Positions 8,313 to 16,288 of a stretch of DNA of 64,000 nucleotides are shown here, in pieces; the stretch's first letter is position 1, and the number at the start of each line of letters is the position of its first letter. The notes below the pieces were generated by a model, which was not told the DNA's origin, made no database searches, and was given only the letters and a program-made list of their open reading frames with translations. Made by a program: the position numbers and the translations under genes. This stretch comes from Flavobacteriaceae bacterium (GTDB lineage: Bacteria > Bacteroidota > Bacteroidia > Flavobacteriales > Flavobacteriaceae): assembly GCA_018646605.1 (NCBI GenBank), contig JABGUL010000002.1, positions 1 to 64,000 of the forward strand, written 5' to 3'.

Positions 8313-9047
8313 ATGCAAGAACAAACGGAAGGAATACGATTAAATAAATACCTAAGTGAAATTGGACATTGTTCCAGAAGAGCTGCGGATAGGCTAATTG
8401 AAGAAGGTCGTGTTCAAATCAACGGTGTTCAGGTAATCATGGGGCAAAAAGTAACCCCCCTAGATCGCATAGAGGTAGACGGAGTATTAGTTGAAGATCT
8501 CCAAGAACGAAATGTGTACATTGCCTTCAATAAGCCCATAGGAATTGTCTGTACCACAGACACTCGAGTCGAGAAAGATAACATTATTGATTATATAAAT
8601 TATCCTACAAGAATCTTTCCTATTGGACGCTTAGACAAGCCTAGTGAGGGCCTCATCCTTTTGACTAATGATGGAGATATTGTCAATAAAATCTTAAGGG
8701 CACGAAACAATCACGAAAAGGAATATATCGTTACCGTAAACAAGCCCGTAACTACAGAATTTGTCGAGAAAATGGCAAATGGAATTCCTATTTTAGATAC
8801 AATTACACGCAAGTGTGTTGTAGAACAAATTCATAAAAATCAATTTCGAATCATCCTAACCCAAGGCTTAAACCGTCAAATTCGAAGAATGTGTGAATAC
8901 CTTGATTATAGAGTGGTAAAGTTGAAGCGTATCCGCATCATGAATATTGAACTCAATGTAGGGGTAGGGAAATACCGAGATTTAACAAAAAAAGAAATGG
9001 TTGAATTGCAAAATCTAATTGCTGATTCTGATAAACATATATCTTAG
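8313..9047 (+). CDS. rluF: 23S rRNA pseudouridine synthase, RluF type
   Basis: A 244-residue RsuA/RluB/E/F family enzyme. An S4 RNA-binding domain (about residues 6-50, with SRRAADRLIEEGRVQING) precedes the catalytic domain. The catalytic Asp lies in FPIGRLDKPSEGLILLTND. GLNRQIRRMCEYLDYRV near the C-terminus is characteristic of the RluF branch (23S U2604), although RluB-like specificity cannot be excluded. ATG 8313 is chosen; a TTG three codons earlier would overlap the transporter stop. It is the last gene of the sppA unit. Confidence 0.87.
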   Translation: MQEQTEGIRLNKYLSEIGHCSRRAADRLIEEGRVQINGVQVIMGQKVTPLDRIEVDGVLVEDLQERNVYIAFNKPIGIVCTTDTRVEKDNIIDYINYPTRIFPIGRLDKPSEGLILLTNDGDIVNKILRARNNHEKEYIVTVNKPVTTEFVEKMANGIPILDTITRKCVVEQIHKNQFRIILTQGLNRQIRRMCEYLDYRVVKLKRIRIMNIELNVGVGKYRDLTKKEMVELQNLIADSDKHIS

Positions 9048-9099
9048 TTGTGTGCAAATAGAAAAAACATTGAGACCAAATTTAAAATGAGCGGAATAG

Positions 9100-9250
9100 A
9101 AAATTATTCAGGCTTTATTATTGATTAACCGAAATTGATAACGCAGAAAGCCAGCACATAACACCTTATAAAATTAATTGTTAGTTGTAGCCCATTTACG
9201 AAAAACCCAGCGGATTTTCTATTCGGTTTTTATTTGCTAATCTAGCGCCT
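9100..9250. repeat. Possible dispersed intergenic repeat
   Basis: The 223-base convergent gap between rluF and the DUF2797 gene has no gene. Its sequence, with elements such as CAGCACATAACACC, TAAAATTAATTG and CGGTTTTTATTTGC, resembles a non-coding repeat that I associate with intergenic regions in many Flavobacteriia. Only one copy is in this window, so the repeat nature is recalled, not shown. Confidence 0.35.
9202..9218 (-). terminator. Weak hairpin downstream of the DUF2797 gene
   Basis: On the minus strand AAAATCC-GCT-GGGTTTT forms a 7-bp stem with one G-U pair. It has its own short T-run, so it may end the DUF2797 transcript. On the plus strand the same stem has a mismatch. Confidence 0.3.
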
Positions 9251-9270
9251 AAATCACGCAACTAATCTTA

Positions 9271-10074
9271 TTATACAAACATATTAATCGATATTCTGAC
9301 ACGCTCCCCTTCGTTGGAGCGAATATTGAAAACTGTTTGATCTTCAAATAACAAATACTGTCCTTTAATTCCCATTAATTTCCCCTCAAACAAAGGAGTT
9401 TTAGTAAGATTTAGACTGTTCACCTTTTCCGGATACTGTAATACTGGAAAATGGAGTTTCTCCACTGAAAAATCTTGCTTATTGATAAATTGCTTCAGTT
9501 CATTAGGTAAATAATCAAGTGCTCTATTGCGCTCTTCCTCCCAATTTATTGGTTCTGCCTGGTGCTGTAACATTTTACGCCAATTAGTTTTATCAGAAAA
9601 ATGATCTTTCAAAGCAACTTCACCTATTCCTGCCAAATAGCGATTGGGTACTTCAATTAATACAGAGGCCTCATGAGCTCCTTGATCAATCCAACGAGTG
9701 AGAAATTGACTTTTCCGAGTAACACCTACTTTCAAATGACTACTTAAAGCCAAATAAATGATATGTGGCTGCAATTGCATTCTTTGTTCGTATTCCAAAT
9801 TACGATCAGCTTCACCCAGATGTGCTTTACTTAATTCAGGACGCATGATCCAATCTCCAGTAGCGGGACTATCAAAAAAACAGGATTTACAGAAACCCTG
9901 TCTAAAAATTGGTAGTAGCTGACTGCAATTTAAACATTGTGAACCAATATGTTGAATCTGTATTGTTCTTCCCAAACACTGATTGAGATGCAGAAAGCCT
10001 CCTTCCGTATTTAAAAAATAATTGATTGGATTTGTGCTTTCTGTCTGCATTTTTTTTAACGTACCCTCAAACAT
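9271..10074 (-). CDS. DUF2797 domain protein
   Basis: A 267-residue protein typical of DUF2797 in Bacteroidota. The N-terminal part holds a likely zinc site: C-L-N-C around residues 47-50 and C-K-S-C about 17 residues later, followed by FFDSPATGDWIMRPELSKAH. The middle segment, with YLALSSHLKVGVTRKSQ..RWIDQGA, resembles a GIY-YIG-like fold. No function is established. There is no signal peptide or membrane segment, so it is probably cytoplasmic. The ATG at 10074 gives the usual family start. The gene is divergent from GH3 with a 51-base gap. Confidence 0.85.
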   Translation of the reverse strand: MFEGTLKKMQTESTNPINYFLNTEGGFLHLNQCLGRTIQIQHIGSQCLNCSQLLPIFRQGFCKSCFFDSPATGDWIMRPELSKAHLGEADRNLEYEQRMQLQPHIIYLALSSHLKVGVTRKSQFLTRWIDQGAHEASVLIEVPNRYLAGIGEVALKDHFSDKTNWRKMLQHQAEPINWEEERNRALDYLPNELKQFINKQDFSVEKLHFPVLQYPEKVNSLNLTKTPLFEGKLMGIKGQYLLFEDQTVFNIRSNEGERVRISINMFV

Positions 10075-10125
10075 TTGCCTTAGAAGAATTAATTATTTTT
10101 ATCTTCGAAAGGTAATAATATTTTT

Positions 10126-11643
10126 ATGCCCATACCCCTCTTTAACTCAATTGCTTCCTGGATTCTAAAAAAACGCATCCATCAAATAGAACTCTTCATA
10201 AAATATCCACATGAAGTACAGGAGGAATTATTACACAATCTTTTGAGCAAAGCACACCAAACAGAAACAGGAATGCGTCATGGTTTCGATTCCATCAGAA
10301 ATTATACTGATTTTAAAAATCAAGTGCCCTTAAGTACTTATGAATCCATTGAACACCAGATTGAAAGGTGTCGAAAAGGGACACAAAATATTTTTTGGCC
10401 AACACCGATCAAGTGGTTTGCTAAATCAAGCGGCACCACTAATTCAAAAAGTAAATATATCCCGGTAAGTGTTGAAGCTCTTGAGGATTGTCATTATAAA
10501 GCAGGAAAGGATATGCTCTCTTTATATTTAAATAACAATGAAGATTCTCAGTTGTTATCAGGAAAATGTTTACGCCTTGGGGGAAGTAGTGAATTGTATA
10601 ATAATAACAATAGTTACTTTGGTGACCTTTCAGCGATTATCATTCAAAATTTACCTTTTTGGGCTGAATTGAGCAGTACACCAAGTAATAAAACTTCTTT
10701 AATGCCTGAATGGGAAACCAAAATGAAAGCTATTGTAGCTGAATCAATTCCTGAAAAGGTTACAAGTCTTGCGGGTGTCCCTTCATGGATGATGGTTTTA
10801 TTGCAAAATGTATTAGAAGAAACAGAACAAAAAAACATTCCAGCTATTTGGCCAGATGTCGAAGTCTATTTTCATGGTGGAGTCAGCTTTAAGCCATATC
10901 GTGAACTATATAAAAAGCTAATTCCTAAAGCTGATTTTCAGTTTTATGAAATCTATAATGCCTCTGAAGGATTTTTTGGTATTCAAGATAGAAATGATTC
11001 CGATGAACTTCTACTAATGCTTGACTACGGGATTTTTTATGAATTCATTCCTTTTGAACTAGGCATTCCTCCTGAAAGCAAAAATGCATTACCACTTTCC
11101 GGGGTTCAAATAGGCATAAATTACTCCCTAGTAATCACAACAAATGCCGGATTGTGGCGATATCAAATTGGAGATACCATTCGTTTTACTTGCCTCTCTC
11201 CTTATCGAATTCAAGTTACTGGTCGTACCAAACACCATATTAATGTGTTTGGCGAAGAGCTTATCATCGATAATGCAGAAAAAGCATTAGCGAAAGTAAG
11301 TGCCAAAACTCAGAGTATTATTTCCAACTATACAGCAGCTCCCATTTTTATGGAAGAAGGAAAGAAAGGAGCCCATGAATGGATCATAGAATTTGAAAAA
11401 GAACCCAAAGATCTTAAACTGTTTAGCGCCCTTTTGGACTCAGCAATTCAAAATGAAAATTCAGATTATGAGGCCAAGCGTTATAAAAATATGACCCTTC
11501 AAAATCTAACGCTCCATTCAGCAAGAAAAAATCTCTTTTATGATTGGCACAGTAAGAACAAAAAATTAGGTGGTCAAAATAAAGTTCCACGACTTTCAAA
11601 TTCTAGAAAATTATTAGAAGAACTCCTAGAGATGAATCGTTAG
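10126..11643 (+). CDS. GH3 family acyl-acid amido synthetase-like protein
   Basis: A 505-residue member of the GH3 family of acyl-adenylate-forming enzymes, known from plants as hormone-amino-acid synthetases. ATP/AMP-binding motifs are visible: [14 protein letters not shown] (about residues 104-117), [13 protein letters not shown] in the middle, [14 protein letters not shown] and [14 protein letters not shown] toward the C-terminal domain. Bacteroidota GH3 proteins have no settled substrate; an acyl-acid to amino-acid ligation is the family-based guess. The gene converges on clpX, overlapping its stop by 4 bases. It has no operon partner to suggest a pathway. Confidence 0.88.
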   Translation: MPIPLFNSIASWILKKRIHQIELFIKYPHEVQEELLHNLLSKAHQTETGMRHGFDSIRNYTDFKNQVPLSTYESIEHQIERCRKGTQNIFWPTPIKWFAKSSGTTNSKSKYIPVSVEALEDCHYKAGKDMLSLYLNNNEDSQLLSGKCLRLGGSSELYNNNNSYFGDLSAIIIQNLPFWAELSSTPSNKTSLMPEWETKMKAIVAESIPEKVTSLAGVPSWMMVLLQNVLEETEQKNIPAIWPDVEVYFHGGVSFKPYRELYKKLIPKADFQFYEIYNASEGFFGIQDRNDSDELLLMLDYGIFYEFIPFELGIPPESKNALPLSGVQIGINYSLVITTNAGLWRYQIGDTIRFTCLSPYRIQVTGRTKHHINVFGEELIIDNAEKALAKVSAKTQSIISNYTAAPIFMEEGKKGAHEWIIEFEKEPKDLKLFSALLDSAIQNENSDYEAKRYKNMTLQNLTLHSARKNLFYDWHSKNKKLGGQNKVPRLSNSRKLLEELLEMNR

Positions 11644-12875
11644 GAAACGATCTTGAGTTTTGGTAGTTCTATTTTAGATAATTTAGACTCTGCATACTGC
11701 TTAGTCACCTTTAAGTTTTTCACATCAGTCTGTGGGAGCTCAAACATAGCGTCATTTAAAATAGCTTCACATAACGATCGTAATCCTCTAGCCCCTAACT
11801 TATACTGCAAAGCCTTATCAACTATATAATCCAGGGCTCCAGAAGTAAATTGCAACTCAATTTCATCCATTTCAAAAAGATGAATATATTGTTTTACCAA
11901 TGCATTCTTTGGGGTCGTTAAAATTTCTCTTAACGTTGCTTTATCCAAAGGATTCATATAGGTTAAAACGGGCAGCCTACCGATAATCTCAGGGATTAAA
12001 CCAAACGAACGAATATCCCGTGGGGTTATGTATTGTAGCATATTCTCTTTATCTACATTACGTTGTTCCTGTGCCGTCTTATATCCAATTGCCTGAAGGT
12101 TCAGGCGTTTGCTAATATGTGAGTTAATACCGTCGAAAGCCCCACCTGCAATGAAGAGAATGTTAGAGGTATCTACTTCTATAAATTTTTGATCGGGGTG
12201 TTTTCTTCCTCCTTTGGGTGGAACATTAACTACCGTTCCTTCCAAAAGTTTTAATAAAGCTTGTTGTACCCCTTCACCAGAAACATCCCTTGTAATGGAA
12301 GGATTGTCGCCTTTGCGAGCAATTTTATCAATTTCATCTATAAAAACTATCCCTTTTTGTGCACGATCAACATCATAATCTGCAGCTTGAAGTAAGCGCG
12401 ATAAAATACTCTCAACATCTTCTCCTACATAACCTGCTTCGGTTAAAACAGTTGCATCAACAATTGCCAAAGGAACATTGAGTAATCGAGAGATAGTTTG
12501 TGCCAATAGTGTTTTGCCAGTTCCCGTTGGACCCACTATAAGTACATTACTTTTTTGAATTTCAACAGGATCATTTTCTTTTTTTGAAGCCGTTTGAACC
12601 AATCGCTTGTAATGATTGTAAACCGCTACAGAAAGAACTCTTTTTGAGGATTCTTGCCCAATGACATAGGTGTCTAAAAAGGCTTTTATCTCTTTAGGTG
12701 GCTTTAATTCAATTTGTACTTGCTCTGAGGTTGTATCTGAACTTTCCTCCTGAACTATCCCATGAGCTTGAACAATACAACGATCACAAATATGAGCATC
12801 TAAGCCTGCAATAAGCAATTGTGTTTCTGGCTTGGGCCTTCCACAAAACGAACAATTTAAATCAGGTTTACTCAT
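11640..12875 (-). CDS. clpX: ATP-dependent protease ATPase subunit ClpX
   Basis: A 411-residue AAA+ unfoldase that feeds substrates to ClpP. The N-terminal zinc-binding domain has C8, C11, C30 and C33. Walker A is GPTGTGKT at 115-122, and Walker B IVFIDEID has D180-E181. The pore-lining RKH loop is at about 224-226, and sensor and arginine-finger regions follow normally. Length is standard. The gene is last in the tig-clpP-clpX series, 12 bases after clpP, the usual bacterial order. Confidence 0.98.
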   Translation of the reverse strand: MSKPDLNCSFCGRPKPETQLLIAGLDAHICDRCIVQAHGIVQEESSDTTSEQVQIELKPPKEIKAFLDTYVIGQESSKRVLSVAVYNHYKRLVQTASKKENDPVEIQKSNVLIVGPTGTGKTLLAQTISRLLNVPLAIVDATVLTEAGYVGEDVESILSRLLQAADYDVDRAQKGIVFIDEIDKIARKGDNPSITRDVSGEGVQQALLKLLEGTVVNVPPKGGRKHPDQKFIEVDTSNILFIAGGAFDGINSHISKRLNLQAIGYKTAQEQRNVDKENMLQYITPRDIRSFGLIPEIIGRLPVLTYMNPLDKATLREILTTPKNALVKQYIHLFEMDEIELQFTSGALDYIVDKALQYKLGARGLRSLCEAILNDAMFELPQTDVKNLKVTKQYAESKLSKIELPKLKIVS

Positions 12876-12887
12876 CGCAATAGGGTA

Positions 12888-13553
12888 TTATTTGGTAGAG
12901 TTTTGTAAAACTTCATCAACCATACCATAGGCTTTAGCTTCTTCAGCTTTCATCCAGTAATCACGATCACTATCGTGAGTTACTTTCTCCATTTTCTGTC
13001 CGGAATGTTTTGAAATGATTTGATACAATTCGTCTTTTAATTTTAAAATTTCTCTAGTTGTAATTTCAATATCTGACGCTTGACCTTGTGCCCCCCCCAG
13101 CGGTTGGTGGATCATAACCCTTGCGTGTGGCAATGCAGAACGTTTTCCTTCATGACCAGCACATAACAAAACGGCTCCCATTGAGGCTGCAATACCGGTA
13201 CAAATTGTTGCTACATTAGGACTGATAAACTGCATGGTGTCATAAATACCTAGTCCTGCATAAACACTTCCTCCAGGAGAATTGATGTACATCTGAATAT
13301 CACGATTGGCATCTGTACTTTGTAAAAACAATAATTGCGCCTGAATAATGTTAGCTACGTTATCATCTATGCCTGTTCCTAAAAACATAATACGATCCAT
13401 CATTAATCTTGAAAAAACATCCATTTGAGCAACATTCATTTGACGCTCTTCAATGATATAAGGAGTCATACTACTGACAATATTGTCATAATACATCGAA
13501 TTAATCCCGTGATGCTTAGTTGCAAATTTTTTAAATTCTTTTCCGTAGTCCAT
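12888..13553 (-). CDS. clpP: ATP-dependent Clp protease proteolytic subunit
   Basis: A 221-residue serine peptidase forming the ClpP barrel. The catalytic triad is complete: Ser124 in GIAASMGA, His149 in VMIHQPLGGAQGQASD and Asp198 in SDRDYWM, with the same 25- and 49-residue spacings as E. coli ClpP. An N-terminal stretch of about 25 residues before the mature-like segment is typical of the family. It lies 32 bases after tig and 12 before clpX, so the three are likely co-transcribed. Confidence 0.98.
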   Translation of the reverse strand: MDYGKEFKKFATKHHGINSMYYDNIVSSMTPYIIEERQMNVAQMDVFSRLMMDRIMFLGTGIDDNVANIIQAQLLFLQSTDANRDIQMYINSPGGSVYAGLGIYDTMQFISPNVATICTGIAASMGAVLLCAGHEGKRSALPHARVMIHQPLGGAQGQASDIEITTREILKLKDELYQIISKHSGQKMEKVTHDSDRDYWMKAEEAKAYGMVDEVLQNSTK

Positions 13554-13585
13554 GTTTTTTATTTTTATTAAAAATAATGAAAATA

Positions 13586-14917
13586 TTAAGCTTTGCCGTA
13601 AGCTTCTTTAATAAAGGCATCAAAACCAACTTTTTTGATTTTTAAGGGTGCATTTTCTTTAAAGAAAGTTAGCATTTTATTGCTCATTAATTGCTCTGAA
13701 ATTCTTCGTGTTTCTTCCTGATTCGACAATATGTTAGAGACAATCCCATCAATTTGAGTTGGATCGGGTTGTTGACCATATTGCATCATTTGATTTTGAA
13801 CCAATGTGGCTGTAAATTCTTTTAGTTCATCAAAAGTCATATCCAACTTATGTTCATCGATGATTTTTCCCTCGATAAGCTGATAGCGAATCCCTTTTTC
13901 TGATTTTTCAAATTCCTCAACTGCTGCTTCCGGAGTCAAAGGCTCTTTCCCTGCAGTTTGCATCCATCTTTTCAAGAAATCAGAAGGTAATTTGAATTTT
14001 GTTTTTTCTACTAAATATTCAGTAACGTCGTTAAGTAACTTTTGATCTGCTTGAGGTTCAAACTGTTTTTGAAGTCCTTCTTTGATTTTGGTTTTTAAAT
14101 CCGCTTCGGAAGTTACGGTACCAGGTGCATATAATTTATCAAATAATTCTTGATTCAATTCAGCGGGGATTCTTTCGTTGATTTCCTTTATTTCAACGGT
14201 AAGTTCAGCAGTTTTTATTGTTTTAAGTTGCTCATCGTCTAAAGAAAGTAAACGTTTAGCAGTAGCATCATCGCTAAAAAGACCTTTACCTAAAACCATC
14301 AAGACAGATCCTGTAGTAACTTCTTTTAATTCTTTAATTACTTTTTTAGATTTAATATCTTCGAATGTAAAAGTGCTCATTTTTTCAAGTTCAATTTGTT
14401 CATTTCTAAATTGAGCTGTGATTTCATAACCCTTTTCAGGATTTTTCTGAGATACTATCTTTCCATATTGTTTTCTTACATAATCCATTTGCTCATTGAG
14501 CATTTTAGCATCTGGTTCAATTTCATAACGAACCACTTTCTTAAGAATATCTAATTTAACTTCAAATTTAGGAGCTAATCCTAATTCAAATTCAAAATTC
14601 ATACTATCTGCAGACCAGTCTAGCTCTTGTTCAGGAGCTTTAGGTAGTGGATTACCAAGAAGATCTAATTTTTCTTCCTTAATGAAGGTATCTAACTGTT
14701 CCCGAAGAATTTTATTTACTTCATCTGCAGTAACTGCTTGCCCGTATTGCTTTTTTATCATGCCCATAGGAACATGACCCTTTCTGAATCCAGGGATATT
14801 TGCTGTCTTCCTGTAATTAATCAACACTGCATCCACTTTTTCTTGATAGTCAGTGCGGTCTAAGGTGATATTAATAGTTGCATTTAGGGCGTCTAAATCA
14901 GTTCTGCTGATGTTCAT
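13586..14917 (-). CDS. tig: Trigger factor, ribosome-associated chaperone
   Basis: A 443-residue trigger factor that binds near the ribosomal exit tunnel and shields nascent chains. The ribosome-binding signature G43-F-R-K-G47 sits in PGFRKGHVPMGMIKKQYG. The remainder matches the peptidyl-prolyl isomerase and C-terminal cradle regions. As in other Bacteroidota versions, the central PPIase domain is diverged. It is the first gene of the tig-clpP-clpX unit, with the best promoter match in the window just upstream. Confidence 0.95.
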   Translation of the reverse strand: MNISRTDLDALNATINITLDRTDYQEKVDAVLINYRKTANIPGFRKGHVPMGMIKKQYGQAVTADEVNKILREQLDTFIKEEKLDLLGNPLPKAPEQELDWSADSMNFEFELGLAPKFEVKLDILKKVVRYEIEPDAKMLNEQMDYVRKQYGKIVSQKNPEKGYEITAQFRNEQIELEKMSTFTFEDIKSKKVIKELKEVTTGSVLMVLGKGLFSDDATAKRLLSLDDEQLKTIKTAELTVEIKEINERIPAELNQELFDKLYAPGTVTSEADLKTKIKEGLQKQFEPQADQKLLNDVTEYLVEKTKFKLPSDFLKRWMQTAGKEPLTPEAAVEEFEKSEKGIRYQLIEGKIIDEHKLDMTFDELKEFTATLVQNQMMQYGQQPDPTQIDGIVSNILSNQEETRRISEQLMSNKMLTFFKENAPLKIKKVGFDAFIKEAYGKA

Positions 14918-14939
14918 TTTTTGATAAAATTTTAGTGCG

Positions 14940-14970
14940 CAAAATTACACTTTTTTATTGCCTTCACCAA
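14940..14970 (-). promoter_or_regulatory. Promoter of the tig-clpP-clpX operon
   Basis: The minus strand carries TTG (complement of 14968-14970), a 20-base spacer and TAATTTTG (14940-14947). This fits the Bacteroidota consensus TTG-N19-20-TAnnTTTG at both boxes. The implied leader is short, about 18 bases to the tig ATG. It is the only place in the window where I found both boxes. Confidence 0.6.
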
Positions 14971-15087
14971 CTTTTAAAATCGCTAACCATAGCTTTTAAG
15001 GTATAAAAAATAAAAGAATCCATAAAAACAAGGGCTCCTGTAAGAACAAAAATTTCACTTACCGAGTATCATAAAAGAAAAATAAAT

Positions 15088-15095
15088 TATATTTG
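15088..15095 (+). promoter_or_regulatory. -7 element for rpsP-rimM
   Basis: TATATTTG is an exact TAnnTTTG match 53 bases before the rpsP ATG. Transcription would start near 15099 and leave a leader of about 48 bases with pairing potential. Confidence 0.45.
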
Positions 15096-15097
15096 CA

Positions 15098-15132
15098 TCC
15101 CGGAATTAATAATCAGAGGGTCGGGAATCCTC
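15098..15132 (+). promoter_or_regulatory. Possible structured leader of rpsP
   Basis: Two interleaved short helices can be drawn: TCCCG (15098-15102) with CGGGA (15122-15126), and GAGG (15116-15119) with CCTC (15129-15132). Together they would form a pseudoknot or two alternative folds in the rpsP leader. Ribosomal protein genes are often autoregulated by leader structures, but no comparison was possible here. Confidence 0.25.
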
Positions 15133-15147
15133 ACAAATTAATATGTT

Positions 15148-15750
15148 ATGCCAGTAAAAATAAGACTTCAAAGACACGGTAAAAAAGGAAAACCCTTCTA
15201 TTGGGTAGTTGCCGCAGATGCACGATCAAAAAGAGATGGACGCTATCTAGAAAAGCTCGGAACATACAACCCAAATGCAGACCCTGCAATTGTTGATATC
15301 AACATCGATAATGCAGTTTCATGGTTAGAAAAAGGAGCACAACCAACAGATACAGCCCGAACACTTTTATCTTATAAAGGTGCGATGTTAAAATACCACT
15401 TAAACGGAGGCATTCGAAAAGGAGCGCTAACGCAAGAAGAAGCAGATAAGAAACTAGCTGCTTGGTTAGAAGAAAAAGACGCTAAAATTCAAGCTAAAAA
15501 AGACGGTTTGACTCAAGCTGAAGCAGACGCAAGAGCGAAACGCTTAGCAGATGAAAAAGCAGTAAGCGACAAACGATTAGCTGATGCAGCCGCTCAAGAG
15601 GCAGAGGCTCAAGCTGCTGAGGCCGCCGAAGCCGCAGCTGAAGAAGCACCTGCAACTGAATCCAGTGAAGCAACTGAAGAAGCACCTGCTGCTGAAGAAG
15701 CACCTGCTGCTGAAGCAAGCGAAGAAGCTTCAGAAGAAAAAGAGGGATAA
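15148..15750 (+). CDS. rpsP: 30S ribosomal protein S16 with long C-terminal extension
   Basis: A 200-residue S16. The first ~80 residues are the normal fold: PVKIRLQRHGKKGKPFYWVV, DARSKRDGRYLEKLGTYNP and a TARTLLSYKGAMLKYH segment. Canonical S16 is about 80-90 residues; here a further ~115 residues follow, first a charged coiled region (about 85-150) and then an Ala/Glu/Pro-rich tail built from repeats of EEAPAA. Extended S16 tails occur across Bacteroidota; their role is unknown. The tail repeats are visible at DNA level. rimM follows after 18 bases, the standard pairing. Confidence 0.96.
   Translation: MPVKIRLQRHGKKGKPFYWVVAADARSKRDGRYLEKLGTYNPNADPAIVDINIDNAVSWLEKGAQPTDTARTLLSYKGAMLKYHLNGGIRKGALTQEEADKKLAAWLEEKDAKIQAKKDGLTQAEADARAKRLADEKAVSDKRLADAAAQEAEAQAAEAAEAAAEEAPATESSEATEEAPAAEEAPAAEASEEASEEKEG
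15640..15711 (+). repeat. 18-base tandem repeat in the rpsP tail
   Basis: GAAGAAGCACCTGCTGCT occurs twice perfectly in tandem (15676-15693, 15694-15711), with a diverged copy at 15640-15657. Each unit encodes EEAPAA or a close variant. Such repeats can expand or contract by slippage without breaking the frame, because the unit is a multiple of three. Confidence 0.85.
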
Positions 15751-15768
15751 CAACCTTTCTTTTCAACG

Positions 15769-16284
15769 ATGAAAAAAGAATCCTGTTTTTATTTAGGAAC
15801 CGTCGTTGGAAAATATAGTTTTAAAGGTGAAGTTCTCGTCAAAATTGACAGTGATTCACCTCAAGAGTACCTTACATTGGAATCAATTTTTGTGGAATTA
15901 ACCACAGGGTTGGTTCCTTTTTTTATTCGTAAATGCCAACTTCATAAGTCTTCATTACTTCGTATTGATTTTGAAGAAGTCACAGATGAGGCTGCAGCCG
16001 ATGCACTACTAAAGAAAGAATTATACCTACCCCTAACGTTACTCCCTCCGCTTGAAGGCAACAAGTTTTACTACCATGAAGTCATCGGATTTGATATTGT
16101 AGAGAATGACAAAAATCTAGGTAAAATCAAAGTTATTCATGACCAAGGAGCTCAAGCCCTTTTTGAAATTGATCGAGTAGACACAACAGCATTAATTCCA
16201 ATTCATGATGATTTCATCCTTACTGTTGATCGTATTACCAAAACAATTACTGTCAATCTACCAGAAGGTCTGTTAGATCTATAG
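15769..16284 (+). CDS. rimM: Ribosome maturation factor RimM
   Basis: A 171-residue 16S rRNA processing factor that assists 30S assembly, acting with S19 and, in many genomes, encoded beside S16. The N-terminal RimM domain begins FYLGTVVGKYSFKGEVLVKID. The C-terminal PRC-barrel-like domain contains YYHEVIGFDIV and ends with a hydrophobic IPIHDDFI..PEGLLDL segment, as usual. The start 18 bases after rpsP gives the normal length. Confidence 0.93.
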   Translation: MKKESCFYLGTVVGKYSFKGEVLVKIDSDSPQEYLTLESIFVELTTGLVPFFIRKCQLHKSSLLRIDFEEVTDEAAADALLKKELYLPLTLLPPLEGNKFYYHEVIGFDIVENDKNLGKIKVIHDQGAQALFEIDRVDTTALIPIHDDFILTVDRITKTITVNLPEGLLDL

Positions 16285-16288
16285 CTCA

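Noticed and set aside
15494-15772. Leucine-, glutamine- or lysine-rich frames opposite and beside the rpsP tail
   Set aside because: They are by-products of the GAA/GCT-rich repeat that encodes the S16 tail.
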